This document shows, piece by piece, positions 8,837-17,310 of a stretch of DNA of 64,000 bases. The notes under the pieces were generated by a model. It ran no database searches, had not been told where the DNA came from, and saw nothing but the letters and a program-made list of their open reading frames with translations. Origin of the DNA: Chitinophagaceae bacterium. GTDB taxonomy: Bacteria > Bacteroidota > Bacteroidia > Chitinophagales > UBA10324. A program made the translations under genes and the position numbers. The stretch covers positions 1 through 64,000 of the forward strand of contig CANJII010000004.1 in NCBI GenBank assembly GCA_947474435.1, given 5' to 3'. The stretch's first letter is position 1. Each line of letters starts with the position of its first letter.

Positions 8837-9203
8837 GCGTCAACTCGGCTAAACCAAGTTCTTCCATGAGCGGCGGAATATATACTCCGAATCGTCCACG
8901 CAATCCTTTCTTCAAACCATACCAACCTCCATTCGGATTTTTTGGTGAGCGCCCCCAATCTTCCACGGTTCCTTCCTTCGTTGGCTTCTGTTCGTCTGCA
9001 CCGCCCAGGTCCATCCAGTCTTTATGTTTCTTTAACATGGTGTGCAAGTCGTTCAAACATTTTGCATCATAGATCAAAACAGTTTTACCCACTGTGCAAA
9101 CAATAACTTCTTTTTCGTCTTTCACATCTTTATACATTTCGTATTCCGATGTGCAGGGTGGAGTTTTCAATTTCCACGGATTTTCTTTTGTGCCTTTTGC
9201 CAT
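8802..9203 (-). CDS. Conserved small cytoplasmic protein, function unknown
   Basis: A 133-residue protein starting at an ATG (MAKGTKENPWKLKTPP). The open frame extends 22 codons further upstream, but that part overlaps the DUF1761 gene and does not look conserved. No signal peptide or membrane span. Conspicuous blocks are VCTVGKTVLIYDAKC, ADEQKPTKEGTVEDWGRSP and GGWYGLKKGLRGRFGVY. I recognise the blocks from proteins found beside YCII/ECF42 genes (I recall a family number DUF6855, unverified). No catalytic motif is evident. It lies between DUF1761 and the sigma gene, overlapping the latter by 35 nt. Confidence 0.75.
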   Translation of the reverse strand: MAKGTKENPWKLKTPPCTSEYEMYKDVKDEKEVIVCTVGKTVLIYDAKCLNDLHTMLKKHKDWMDLGGADEQKPTKEGTVEDWGRSPKNPNGGWYGLKKGLRGRFGVYIPPLMEELGLAELTHEAKNNRLRAK

Positions 9204-9217
9204 AATAAATTTCTTTT

Positions 9218-9646
9218 TTATCTCCACATACTCAATATTCCAAAAGCAGCTACGGCGCGCAAGCCCCAATATCCAATATGAATTAAAAACCAGTTGCGGC
9301 CTTTGTTTTCAAAAAGTGCGGGAGTTCCGAACACAGGAATTAAAACCATAAATAAAAATATCATGGCGTGAACTAAGCCATGTCCGAAAGTATGATAGCT
9401 GTGTCCATCTGGTGTAGCATCCTGGCCAGGGCCAGTAACATTGGCCATCAGAAATAGGGTGAAAAGCAAAGTCATCAATATGGTGAGGCCATAAGTCAAT
9501 CCCGGATTTTTTGGTTTCAATTCCTCAATTGAAATTCCGCGGGCCTTTGCGTACACAGAACCCATTACTGATGGATGAAACCATACAAATCCAATTACTA
9601 TTTGTGCGACTACTGCCGCTGCGAATGCTAACCAGTTAATTTCCAT
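9218..9646 (-). CDS. DUF1761 family small membrane protein
   Basis: A 142-residue protein with four predicted membrane segments (about 5-25, 51-71, 88-108, 118-138). The N-terminus has the DUF1761 pattern NWLAFAAAVVAQIVIGFVWFHP followed by a charged loop and NPGLTYG. The HTFGHGLVHA block precedes the third span. Function of DUF1761 is unknown; members are common in ECF-sigma/YCII neighbourhoods. It is probably first in a three-gene unit with the next protein (15 nt gap) and the sigma gene, because a strong hairpin separates it from the YCII gene upstream. Confidence 0.85.
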   Translation of the reverse strand: MEINWLAFAAAVVAQIVIGFVWFHPSVMGSVYAKARGISIEELKPKNPGLTYGLTILMTLLFTLFLMANVTGPGQDATPDGHSYHTFGHGLVHAMIFLFMVLIPVFGTPALFENKGRNWFLIHIGYWGLRAVAAFGILSMWR

Positions 9647-9735
9647 TTTTTAAATTTTTGTTTTTTTGGGGGTGAATGAATTTGTTAAATGTAATTTTTA
9701 TGATTGAATCAATTATTTTACTCTGATATTAATTA

Positions 9736-9783
9736 ACAATAATGAAAATCAGAATTGAAGATAAATCAGATTTTCATTATTGT
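9736..9783 (-). terminator. 15-bp perfect hairpin after the YCII gene
   Basis: Positions 9736-9750 and 9769-9783 are exact reverse complements (core caataatgaaaatc / gattttcattattg) around an 18-nt loop. It begins 19 nt past the YCII stop in the direction of transcription. The stem is AT-rich and lacks a clean T-run, so it may end or stabilise the upstream transcript, or be an operator of the DUF1761-sigma unit. Confidence 0.5.
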
Positions 9784-9802
9784 ATAAAACAGCTAAGGCG
9801 AA

Positions 9803-10153
9803 TTACATAGTCATTTCCTGAATCTCGCGAACTTCTACAGTGCCGTTATCGAATTCAAGAATCGGACAACCATTGGCAATCCCGGTTGCTTCATCAATGG
9901 AAGATGCTTTGCAAATCAGGTAACCGCCCACCATTTCTTTTCCTTCAATGAACGGACCATCAGTCACAGTTTTTTTAGTTCCGGTAATTTGTTTGCCGTC
10001 GTTGCTTAACGGTTGAGCGCCAACAAATTTTCCCTGTTGCGTCATTTCGCCCATCCATGTTGCCCAGCGGTGCATGTGCTGCTGCCATTTCTCCGGCGAT
10101 TGTCGAAGATTTTTTCCGTCGCCTCCTCTGAATAGTAATAAGTATTCCTTCAT
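9803..10153 (-). CDS. YCII-related (DGPF) domain protein
   Basis: A 116-residue protein of the YCII/YciI-like fold. It has EYLLLFRGGDG at the start, WATWMGEM, and the VTDGPFIEGKEMVGGYLI block containing the DGPF signature. YciI-like proteins have a dimeric alpha/beta fold with a conserved His/Asp; specific reactions are mostly unknown, although a few relatives are dehydratases or dehalogenase-like. DGPF proteins are the known genomic partners and likely targets of ECF42 sigma factors, which supports assigning this whole minus-strand stretch to one regulon. No signal peptide; cytoplasmic. Confidence 0.92.
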   Translation of the reverse strand: MKEYLLLFRGGDGKNLRQSPEKWQQHMHRWATWMGEMTQQGKFVGAQPLSNDGKQITGTKKTVTDGPFIEGKEMVGGYLICKASSIDEATGIANGCPILEFDNGTVEVREIQEMTM

Positions 10154-10198
10154 TTTGAATTTGTTTTTGTTTGTGATTATGTGAATTGATTTAATTAT

Positions 10199-10498
10199 TT
10201 AGATGCCGTAGGAACCAATAACGCTAACTTCTGTCGTAACCGGAGGTTCATCGCACCGGTCTTTAAGGTCTTTCGTAAATTCCTTAAAAGCCGGTGAAGA
10301 ATTGAGCGGATTGGTTCCATCATTCGTTTCAATGGAGGCGATATGTATAAATGAAACGCCATCGGCCATTACATAACTTGTATATCGCAACCCGTCTGGT
10401 GTGTTTAACTTTAATTCATCAAAAACTTTGCTGACAAGCTGCTTGTTTTCTTCCGTTCTTTCCGGTTTTACTTTGTAACGAACAATTACTTTTTTCAT
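10199..10498 (-). CDS. Small ABM-like (dimeric alpha/beta barrel) protein
   Basis: A 99-residue protein starting MKKVIVRYKVKPERTEEN, followed by VFDELK, GLRYTSYVMADGVSFIHIAS and PAFKEFTKDL. The beta-alpha-beta-beta pattern with a first strand of VIVRYKV type is like antibiotic-biosynthesis-monooxygenase (ABM) folds. The catalytic or heme residues are not identifiable, so the fold is an inference. It sits between the VOC and YCII genes (21 and 45 nt gaps) and belongs to the same likely ECF42 regulon. No signal peptide. Confidence 0.65.
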   Translation of the reverse strand: MKKVIVRYKVKPERTEENKQLVSKVFDELKLNTPDGLRYTSYVMADGVSFIHIASIETNDGTNPLNSSPAFKEFTKDLKDRCDEPPVTTEVSVIGSYGI

Positions 10499-10519
10499 TT
10501 TGATTTTATAGTTGATGAA

Positions 10520-10900
10520 TTATTTGTTTGAATGAAGTGCTACCGAATTTCCTTCTGTATCGGTGAAGAAAGCCATTTGTCCGAATTCGCCAACAGGTGT
10601 TTTAGGCAGAGTGATTTTTCCTCCCGCTTTTTCAACCTTGGCCAGCGCTTTTTTTAAATCAGGGTTTCCGTTCAGATAAATTTTTGCGCCGTCCTTACTT
10701 GGCTTGTGCATTTTACTTTGCACCAATCCGCCCGAAGCTTTTCCGTTTCCAGGTTCACTTGGAAAGAAAGCCATTTGCATTCCCATCATTTCCATCTGTT
10801 CCATTTTAATTCCGAAAATTGTTTCGTAAAATTTTTTGGCGCGCTTAATATCCTTCACAGATATTTCAAACCAATTGAGTGAATTTTCTTTTGCTGTCAT
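10520..10900 (-). CDS. VOC family (glyoxalase/bleomycin-resistance-like) protein
   Basis: A 126-residue single VOC domain made of two beta-alpha-beta-beta-beta modules: NSLNWFEISVKDIKRAKKFYE at the start and GKITLPKTPVGEFGQMAFFTDTEGNSVAL at the end. The latter matches the end of many small VOC proteins of the YCII/ECF neighbourhoods. A conserved metal pair cannot be placed with certainty (Glu near the end of the domain is present in TEGN). Substrate unknown. It is the first gene of the cluster, 22 nt before the ABM-like gene. Confidence 0.9.
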   Translation of the reverse strand: MTAKENSLNWFEISVKDIKRAKKFYETIFGIKMEQMEMMGMQMAFFPSEPGNGKASGGLVQSKMHKPSKDGAKIYLNGNPDLKKALAKVEKAGGKITLPKTPVGEFGQMAFFTDTEGNSVALHSNK

Positions 10901-11036
10901 TTTGTTTTTGATTTAAAAGAGTTAAAAAATTTTATTTTCATACCAATGACGAATTCGATTTATGAATTTGGACAAAACAAGAAAAAATAATTTTATTAAA
11001 GTAAACCCGTCGATGCTTTAACCTTTATTTGCCGCA

Positions 11037-12248
11037 ATGCAGATAAAAATAATTTTCATTTCGCTTTTACTTTTTTCAGGAATATGTGCCGCACAGGATA
11101 CGCTGCATTTCATGAGTTACAATCTGCTTAACTATTATGGCAGTGCTCAGGATTCAGCCACGCGAAATCCATATTTCAGAACAACAATGAGCGCAACTCA
11201 TCCTGATATTATTACAACTCTTGAAATTGCAACCGAAAGCAGTTCGCTTGGTTTTTTAAATGGTGTATTGAAAAAAGTTGACACCACTTATCACAGTGCA
11301 CCATTTGTTCCGGGACCGGACACCAACAGTTCGCTTTATTTTTTATCGAACAAGTATAGTTGTAATAGTAATGCTGCTATTCATACTGCTCTTCGCGATA
11401 TCAATCATTACACCGTTGTGCAGTTACAAACCAATGATACGGTTCATGTTTTTGTTGTGCACCTGAAAGCAAGTTCGGGTACCATTGAAGAAGCAGATAG
11501 ATTAGCTGAGGTGAATGAATTGCGACTAATTACCGATGCATTTCCAATCGGAACTTCATTTATTGTTTGTGGCGATTTTAATTTTTACAATTCAACTGAA
11601 TCCGGCTATCAGAGATTGAAGGAAAATACAGGCGCAAATGAAGGGTATGTTATTGACCCGATTGTAATGAACGGAACATGGAACAATTCAAGTTTCGCTC
11701 AATACCATACACAATCACCACGCACACGAAGTTTCGGTGGAGGAATTACCGGAGGATTAGATGATCGTTTTGATTTGATTTTGTTTTCTAACAGCATCAA
11801 TACAAATGGTCCTTTGCGCTATATTCCGAACAGCACAATCGCTTATGGTAACGATGGTAATCATTTTAACGATTCAATCAATCATCAGCCAAACACAGCG
11901 GTTTCATTTGCAGTTGCCAATGCGCTGCACTATGGTGCTGACCATTTACCTGTGATGGCAAAATTTGTTTTTGTGAATGGATGGGCGAATAGTGTCAGTA
12001 ATGAATTTGAGGTTTCAGACTCTAGATTTCAGATTTACCCAAATCCAGCCAGTTTGCAGTTTACAGTTGACAGTAAGCAGTTAACAGAAACTACAATTGT
12101 GATTTATGATTTGATTGGACGGAAAATTTTATCGGAACAATTCGTTGGGAAGAAAACATTTTTGCTTCAAAATATTTCGCCGGGAATTTATTTTGTGCAG
12201 GTAAGCGATGGAGAAAAAACGAATACTGAAAAATTAGTGGTGGATTAA
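11037..12248 (+). CDS. Secreted endonuclease/exonuclease/phosphatase-family protein with T9SS type A domain
   Basis: A 403-residue protein. Signal peptide about 1-19, then the EEP nuclease/phosphatase fold: MSYNLLNYYG (the metal-site Asn), VVHLKASSG, IVCGDFNFYNS (the catalytic GDFN), DDRFDLIL and the terminal GADHLPVMAKF (the catalytic Asp-His). These are the hallmarks of DNase I-like phosphodiesterases. From about residue 330 (YPNPASLQF, then GIYFVQV) it has a type A sorting domain. A surface or secreted nuclease for nutrient scavenging is plausible; the substrate could also be a phosphoester. The coding DNA at the start of the sorting domain is made of near-repeats (see 12050-12087). Divergent from the VOC gene. 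Confidence 0.9.
   Translation: MQIKIIFISLLLFSGICAAQDTLHFMSYNLLNYYGSAQDSATRNPYFRTTMSATHPDIITTLEIATESSSLGFLNGVLKKVDTTYHSAPFVPGPDTNSSLYFLSNKYSCNSNAAIHTALRDINHYTVVQLQTNDTVHVFVVHLKASSGTIEEADRLAEVNELRLITDAFPIGTSFIVCGDFNFYNSTESGYQRLKENTGANEGYVIDPIVMNGTWNNSSFAQYHTQSPRTRSFGGGITGGLDDRFDLILFSNSINTNGPLRYIPNSTIAYGNDGNHFNDSINHQPNTAVSFAVANALHYGADHLPVMAKFVFVNGWANSVSNEFEVSDSRFQIYPNPASLQFTVDSKQLTETTIVIYDLIGRKILSEQFVGKKTFLLQNISPGIYFVQVSDGEKTNTEKLVVD
12050..12087. repeat. Short near-tandem cagttTacagttGacag repeat inside the sorting domain
   Basis: The run cagtttgcag, tttacagttgacag, taagcagttaacag is a set of degenerate 7-8 nt units that encode the start of the sorting domain (LQFTVDSKQLTE). The same style of DNA occurs at 29019-29053, 56297-56329 and 58311-58342. 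Confidence 0.5.
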
Positions 12249-12317
12249 TTTAAATTGAAACCATAGATTGGCTAACAATAATAATTGACCCAAATTTATT
12301 TTAGCAAGGAAAATATT

Positions 12318-13409
12318 TTAAGGGAATCTTTTCCTGATTATTTTTTCCATCAACCACATCGCTAAAAAATAAACCACCGCAATTACAGGGTAAAAAATAA
12401 AATTCAGAAAAACATATCCGTGGTATCTTCCGGCTTCGGCGCCAATCAGGTTATCAATTATTCCGAATGAATTCATATAAAAAAGCAGGGCAAGAAATGG
12501 AATAATCAAGCTACCGATAATAAGTGCCCACGAAAATTTTTTATGCAAATTATTTTTTCTGAATTTATAAATGAAAAACAAATGAAACAGTGTAAGCAGA
12601 AAAGTAAAAATGTACGCGAGGTTATCAGGCCCAATCAGAATTAATGTTTTTGCCAATGAACTGACTGGTGGCACATAATTGATTTGAAAATAATTTGCCG
12701 GAAGCTCGTTGAATCTCCAGGTAGCAACAGCATCCAATTTGCCTGAAGCCGGCTGGCTAAAGTTGGTGGTAATTGATTGATGAAATTGCGATGCATCAAC
12801 CACCACTTCCAATGAACCAAACGACTTCCAGAATTTTGCGGGTGAAAGGGAGTAGCGAAAACTATATTCCTTTATCCACTCAGATACATCGGTCCATACG
12901 CTTGCTTCGTACGCTACTTTAATAATGTGTTCGCCTTTTGATAAATTGGCTTCAAAATATTTTAAGTTGTTCAGCTGATAAACGAATCCCTGGTTTTCGC
13001 TCCAGTAAATAGTTACTGTTTCTGATTGTTCGTATTGCGATGGCGGCGAAAATATATTGGTGAATTTTTCAAATGGAGAATTAGCGATTGCCAGATATTT
13101 CGGTGGAACAGCAGAAACGATTATTTCACTATCATCAACCCAAACTTTAAAATCTCCTTTGTAATCCATTGCAAAAAACAACAGAGGAATCTGATTGCCT
13201 TCAGATTCTGCATTTATAAAATATTCAATTTTATAAACTGCAGTTTTGAAATCCCTATCAATTGTTACATGAATTTTTTCTTTCAGAATATTAATATCTC
13301 TGCTTGAAAATGCTTCACTCGAAAATGTTCCCTGAGTAACAGGAGATGCCATATTAGCGAAACATAAATTTTCAACAAATAAAAAAACAAGAATGAAAAA
13401 TGATTTCAT
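12318..13409 (-). CDS. Membrane-anchored extracytoplasmic protein of unknown function
   Basis: A 363-residue protein from the ATG at 13409 (an upstream TTG would add six residues). It has a signal peptide (about 1-19), a large exported domain of roughly 240 residues rich in beta-strand patterns and aromatic residues, and three C-terminal membrane segments (about 255-275, 290-312, 335-355) with a basic end KIIRKRF. I do not recognise the family. The exported part contains EVVVDASQFHQSI and YWSENQGFVYQL and may bind a ligand or partner outside the membrane. It converges on the nuclease gene and is followed by another unknown exported protein. Confidence 0.7.
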   Translation of the reverse strand: MKSFFILVFLFVENLCFANMASPVTQGTFSSEAFSSRDINILKEKIHVTIDRDFKTAVYKIEYFINAESEGNQIPLLFFAMDYKGDFKVWVDDSEIIVSAVPPKYLAIANSPFEKFTNIFSPPSQYEQSETVTIYWSENQGFVYQLNNLKYFEANLSKGEHIIKVAYEASVWTDVSEWIKEYSFRYSLSPAKFWKSFGSLEVVVDASQFHQSITTNFSQPASGKLDAVATWRFNELPANYFQINYVPPVSSLAKTLILIGPDNLAYIFTFLLTLFHLFFIYKFRKNNLHKKFSWALIIGSLIIPFLALLFYMNSFGIIDNLIGAEAGRYHGYVFLNFIFYPVIAVVYFLAMWLMEKIIRKRFP

Positions 13410-13482
13410 TTTATTTTTCACATCCAAATTCTGAAAGCGACGAATAGATAAAAAATATTCGGTTTAGAAAAGAATAAAAAAA

Positions 13483-14205
13483 CTATTTGAATTTTATAAT
13501 CTGAATTTCTTTTCCGAAGTCGTTTGCATCAGCACCCAAATCACCACTTTGTTTTACAATAATTCCATCAAAGTCAAGCGATTTATCTTTTGCAATGTTC
13601 ACTGCTTTTTCACAAAATGAATTGATGCGCACTTTGTACGGATCGCCGGCATTGTTTGCCACACCTATTCCTGTTTGTCCCAGAGCACTCTTCTCATAAG
13701 TATCGAGCACATTGTAAGGTTTGTTTGGAATCGATGCGAAGTACACATACTTAGGACCTGTTTTTTTTGTGTTGTAGATATATGGATAAGAGGCTCCATT
13801 TAATACCGCACTTCCTAATCCGTTATTAAATTTTATAAATTCCATTTGTTTATACTGACCATAAACAATTACTCCATCAAACTTTCCAATCTTGCCCTTA
13901 GCTTCCTTCTTTATCATATCGTCAATTGTAATTGTAATCTCAGCAGTCATCACAAATACTTTGTCATCAGGTTTTGCTTCTTCTATTACTGTATATGCCT
14001 GAACAGGGGTGGTCATCACGAATACAATTTTATTCTGATATAGACTTGTAGTGCCCTCAGGGCCGTTCGGTAAATCGTCGCCGGGCTTCGAAATAGAATT
14101 AATAAATGAGGTGGAGAAAAACACTATTGCTATTAATGCAAATTGAAGGAGAATATTTTTTTTATGATTGTTTTTTTTGTGAGTGTAATGTAAATGAATA
14201 TTCAA
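13483..14205 (-). CDS. Exported protein with two copies of an unnamed domain
   Basis: About 240 residues with an N-terminal hydrophobic segment (about 20-40). The start is a TTG; no ATG is available upstream of the signal region. The mature part is an internal duplication: copy one (about 58-130) runs from IVFVMTTPVQAYTVIEE to KFDGVIVYGQYKQMEFIKF; copy two (about 152-240) runs from YVYFASIPNKPYNVLDT to DFDGIIVKQSGDLG and EIQIIKF. Both copies end in a FDGhIV...(E/Q)hIKF strand pair. No family name is known to me. Possible roles are ligand binding or envelope stress sensing, without direct evidence. Confidence 0.72.
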   Translation of the reverse strand: MNIHLHYTHKKNNHKKNILLQFALIAIVFFSTSFINSISKPGDDLPNGPEGTTSLYQNKIVFVMTTPVQAYTVIEEAKPDDKVFVMTAEITITIDDMIKKEAKGKIGKFDGVIVYGQYKQMEFIKFNNGLGSAVLNGASYPYIYNTKKTGPKYVYFASIPNKPYNVLDTYEKSALGQTGIGVANNAGDPYKVRINSFCEKAVNIAKDKSLDFDGIIVKQSGDLGADANDFGKEIQIIKFK

Positions 14206-14325
14206 CGATATAAAAAGAAAAACCCTTTTTGATTGTCAATTCAGGTTCAATAATCACATACTGAGTAAGCACAATTAGTGTTTAGAACAATTTATATTTT
14301 AAAAAAAACTTTATTCAATACAAAA

Positions 14326-14778
14326 CTAAGCACCAAACTGTCGCAGGTGATGGTCAGTATGATTGTAATTCAGTTTTCCCCAATCTGCTTTCGAAAATTT
14401 TCCGCCTAATTTATTTTCCGGAAGTAATGAAGCGGCATTGATAAATGCATGCAGTTTGTTTTTCAGATTTGTTTTCTCTGCTTCAAAATCAGTTGGGTTA
14501 ATATTGTTTGCCACCATATTTATTTCTACAAAAGTTTCTGCTCCTCCTTTCGGTGGTTTTGTATTCAGTAAAAAAAATTTCATCAACCACTTTGGCATTG
14601 GCGGCACTCTTGAAATGGTCGGGTCCAATTGGCCTGTCGGAATCATGAACGCCATTGATATATGTCGCATTCCTTGCATCACATTCATTTTTCCCCACAC
14701 TGCTTTTGTTTGCGGAGTTAATGAATCTATTCGCTTTAAAATTTCATTGGTTGCTTCCAGTTGAAAAAGATTTTTCAT
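14326..14778 (-). CDS. DinB-like protein (DUF1569 family)
   Basis: A 150-residue helical protein: LEATNEILKRIDSLTPQTKAVWGKMNVMQGMRHISMAF gives a first helix pair with the DinB-type His (MRHI), and the C-terminal helix has NYNHTDHHLRQFG with the second histidine cluster. This is the DUF1569 pattern of the DinB/YfiT metal-binding superfamily, whose members are often bacillithiol or mycothiol transferases but mostly have unknown substrates. Cytoplasmic. Followed by a gap of about 120 nt that separates it from the previous operon. Confidence 0.88.
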   Translation of the reverse strand: MKNLFQLEATNEILKRIDSLTPQTKAVWGKMNVMQGMRHISMAFMIPTGQLDPTISRVPPMPKWLMKFFLLNTKPPKGGAETFVEINMVANNINPTDFEAEKTNLKNKLHAFINAASLLPENKLGGKFSKADWGKLNYNHTDHHLRQFGA

Positions 14779-14901
14779 GATTGGGGAAATTTATTTCCGC
14801 ATAAATAATAAAAGAAACTTGTTCAGTCAATCAACATAATAGAAGCAATATGTACAAGAGATGAAGTGAGCAAAAAAAATATTCGATTTATAACAAGAAT
14901 G

Positions 14902-15318
14902 CTACAAAAATTTCCGCCCAACTTCAGTAATTGGTAAATCGTTTATACTGGCAAATCGTTTTGCCATTAATCCGTTTTCGTCAAATTCCCAGTTCTCATT
15001 TCCATACGCTCTGAACCATTGTCCTTCTGAACTCTGATATTCATATTCGAACCGAACAGCAATTCTGTTATCCTGAAATGCCCACAATTCTTTTTTCAAC
15101 CTGTAGTTTAATTCCTTATCCCACTTTCGTTTTAAAAATTCTTTTACAGCCTCTCTTCCATTTATAAACTCTGTGCGGTTGCGCCATTCGGTATCTATAG
15201 TATAAGCAAGACACACTCGCTCAGGTTCCTTGCTGTTCCATGCGTCTTCGGCCATTTGTATTTTTTGTTTTGCCGTTTCCAAAGTAAATGGTGGAAGTGG
15301 TGGTCGTGGATTTTCCAT
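14902..15318 (-). CDS. DUF1348 / nuclear transport factor 2-like protein
   Basis: A 138-residue protein of the SnoaL/NTF2-like cone fold: [79 protein letters not shown] and SINDLPI. The block order and conserved aromatic residues match DUF1348. NTF2-like proteins bind small hydrophobic ligands or act as isomerases and hydrolases; the reaction is unknown. No signal peptide. Single gene, divergent from the MuiA-like gene 125 nt away. Confidence 0.9.
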   Translation of the reverse strand: MENPRPPLPPFTLETAKQKIQMAEDAWNSKEPERVCLAYTIDTEWRNRTEFINGREAVKEFLKRKWDKELNYRLKKELWAFQDNRIAVRFEYEYQSSEGQWFRAYGNENWEFDENGLMAKRFASINDLPITEVGRKFL

Positions 15319-15463
15319 GCTAATTATTTTATTTAAGAGTGTAAATGTGCAAATAAACTATAGTTGAAAATAAATAGTTGCCGAGAATTTTTCTTCTCTT
15401 TTAAAAATCATTTTATGGAATTGAATGAAAAAATGAATCTCATTGGAAATAAAATTCAGGAAG

Positions 15464-17140
15464 ATGAAAACTAAAATCGTAGTACTGCTTGTGATGTGTG
15501 GCAACTTTTCGTTCGCGCAAACTCCAAAAACAATTTCGTGTAAGCCCGAAAAAGCAACCGTGTATTTTACCGGCGCACAGATTTATTATTCTGAAAATGT
15601 AACGATACCGGCTGGAACCACTGAGCTTGCGTTTCAGGGTGTATCGCCATTCATTGACCCCGCAACAATTATTACATCGGGCAAGGGCGACTTCACCATT
15701 TTGGATGCGCAGTTCAACACACGCTATCCTGAAAACATAGAAACCAAACCCGATAATCCTTTATTGATGAAGTATAAAAAAGCAATTAAAATGAAGCAAG
15801 ACAGTTCATATGAATTGTATTATCAGTTGATGCTCATACAGGCAAATAAAGAAGCATTGATTATTGAAAAAGGTTTTCTGCAAAGCAATCCGATTATACG
15901 CGGAACATCAAAGCGGGATAGTTTGGTGTTAATGAAAGATGCCATTGAATATTACAGACAGCGACAAGGAAACATTGATGCTGAATGGGTGAAGCTCACT
16001 CGCGAACAAGATAAGCTCACTGCCATAAAAACAGATTTGGAATCTGGCATTGCAGAAATTAACGAACTCATAAACAAGGTGAACCAAGGTACTCCCGTTG
16101 ATAATGCACAACCAATATATGAAATACTGATTACCGTTTCTGCTGATGTAGCAACAGCTGCAAGCATTCAGTTTAATTATTACACCGCAAGCGCATCGTG
16201 GGCGCCGGAGTATGATTTGAAAGCAACATCAACCGACAACTCACTCACATTAATTCAAAAAGCAAAACTAATTCAGAATACTGCTGTTGATTGGAAAAAT
16301 GTTAGGCTGACTCTCTCCACCGGAAATCCATCGTTGAGAAATACACGACCAACACTCAATCCGTTATTTGTTCAATTGATAAATTATATGCGCGATGATT
16401 TACAAACAAAAAAATCCGAATCACTGAATGAAATTACAACCGCCTCTGCCGGCACAACTTTCAGCAATGATGAATTAAAAGATATGGATGCAAAATATAG
16501 TTTCGATTATTCAACTGTTAAAACCAACATGGTGCAGGTTGAATATGCCATTGCGCTTTCGTATTCTATACCATCTGACGGGAAGCCGCACACCATAGCC
16601 ATTCAGAAAAAAGAATTGAATGCGTCATTTGAATATTACTGTGTTCCGAAATTACACAAGGATGCCTTTTTACAGGCGCGCATTGTTGATTGGGAAGATA
16701 TGAATCTGGTTTATGGTGAAGCGAAAATTTATTTCGATAATTCGTATGTTGGAAAATCAACCATCAATCCAACTGATATGGACGATACATTGAACATTGA
16801 TTTAGGTCGCGATAAAACAATTTTGGTTGAACGCAAACTGATTAAAGAAAAAAGCAAAACCGGGTTTGTTGATGGAATGAAAACAGTAACACGCAGTTTC
16901 ACCATCACTGTTCGAAACACAAAAGCGAATGCAATAAATTTTGTTTTGCTCGACCAGATTCCACTTTCAAATCAAAAAGACATTACAGTTACAGCTGAAG
17001 AAACCAGTGGAGCAAAACTGGAGGAACAAACAGGTTCTCTCACCTGGAACATGAATCTGAAATCGAAAGAAACAAAAACTTTTAAATTCACTTACACGGT
17101 TAAATACCCCGGAAGTCAGCAAATAAATCCGCTGATATAA
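15464..17140 (+). CDS. Exported DUF4139/DUF4140 protein (mucoidy-inhibitor-A-like)
   Basis: A 558-residue protein from the ATG at 15464, preceded by a good Shine-Dalgarno-like aggaag; the TTG at 15443 would add seven residues. A signal peptide spans about 1-19. The N-terminal domain (CKPEKATVYFTGAQIYYSENVTIPAGTTELAF) is DUF4140, followed by a coiled-coil (about 95-210, KKAIKMKQDSSYELYYQ to DLESGIAEINELINKVNQ) and the beta-rich DUF4139 domain (SWAPEYDLKA onwards). Members are called MuiA family or hypothetical; they are extracytoplasmic and of unknown function, possibly linked to surface polysaccharides. Ends 19 nt before a strong terminator. No T9SS domain. Confidence 0.9.
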   Translation: MKTKIVVLLVMCGNFSFAQTPKTISCKPEKATVYFTGAQIYYSENVTIPAGTTELAFQGVSPFIDPATIITSGKGDFTILDAQFNTRYPENIETKPDNPLLMKYKKAIKMKQDSSYELYYQLMLIQANKEALIIEKGFLQSNPIIRGTSKRDSLVLMKDAIEYYRQRQGNIDAEWVKLTREQDKLTAIKTDLESGIAEINELINKVNQGTPVDNAQPIYEILITVSADVATAASIQFNYYTASASWAPEYDLKATSTDNSLTLIQKAKLIQNTAVDWKNVRLTLSTGNPSLRNTRPTLNPLFVQLINYMRDDLQTKKSESLNEITTASAGTTFSNDELKDMDAKYSFDYSTVKTNMVQVEYAIALSYSIPSDGKPHTIAIQKKELNASFEYYCVPKLHKDAFLQARIVDWEDMNLVYGEAKIYFDNSYVGKSTINPTDMDDTLNIDLGRDKTILVERKLIKEKSKTGFVDGMKTVTRSFTITVRNTKANAINFVLLDQIPLSNQKDITVTAEETSGAKLEEQTGSLTWNMNLKSKETKTFKFTYTVKYPGSQQINPLI

Positions 17141-17158
17141 AAAAAATGGAAATACAGG

Positions 17159-17200
17159 CAAGCGTCGGCTATTTTTAAAATAGCCGGCGCTTGTTTTTTA
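17159..17200 (+). terminator. Strong rho-independent terminator after the DUF4139 gene
   Basis: caagcg-t-cggctatt (17159-17173) pairs with aatagccg-g-cgcttg (17179-17193), then TTTTTTA. The two odd bases form a U-G wobble. Clear hairpin plus T-tract 19 nt after the stop. Confidence 0.9.
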
Positions 17201-17310
17201 TTTTACTGATTCCTGATTTATCGAAATTGTTTGTCATGCGATTGTAATTCTATCGTAAATTATTTTTCATTTTCAATTCAGGTGGTATCATTACAAAAAC
17301 ACTTTCAATT

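Noticed and set aside
11024-11031. TTTATTTG as a -7 box for the nuclease gene, making it leaderless
   Set aside because: Only 7 of 8 consensus bases and no matching -33 element; too weak to claim.
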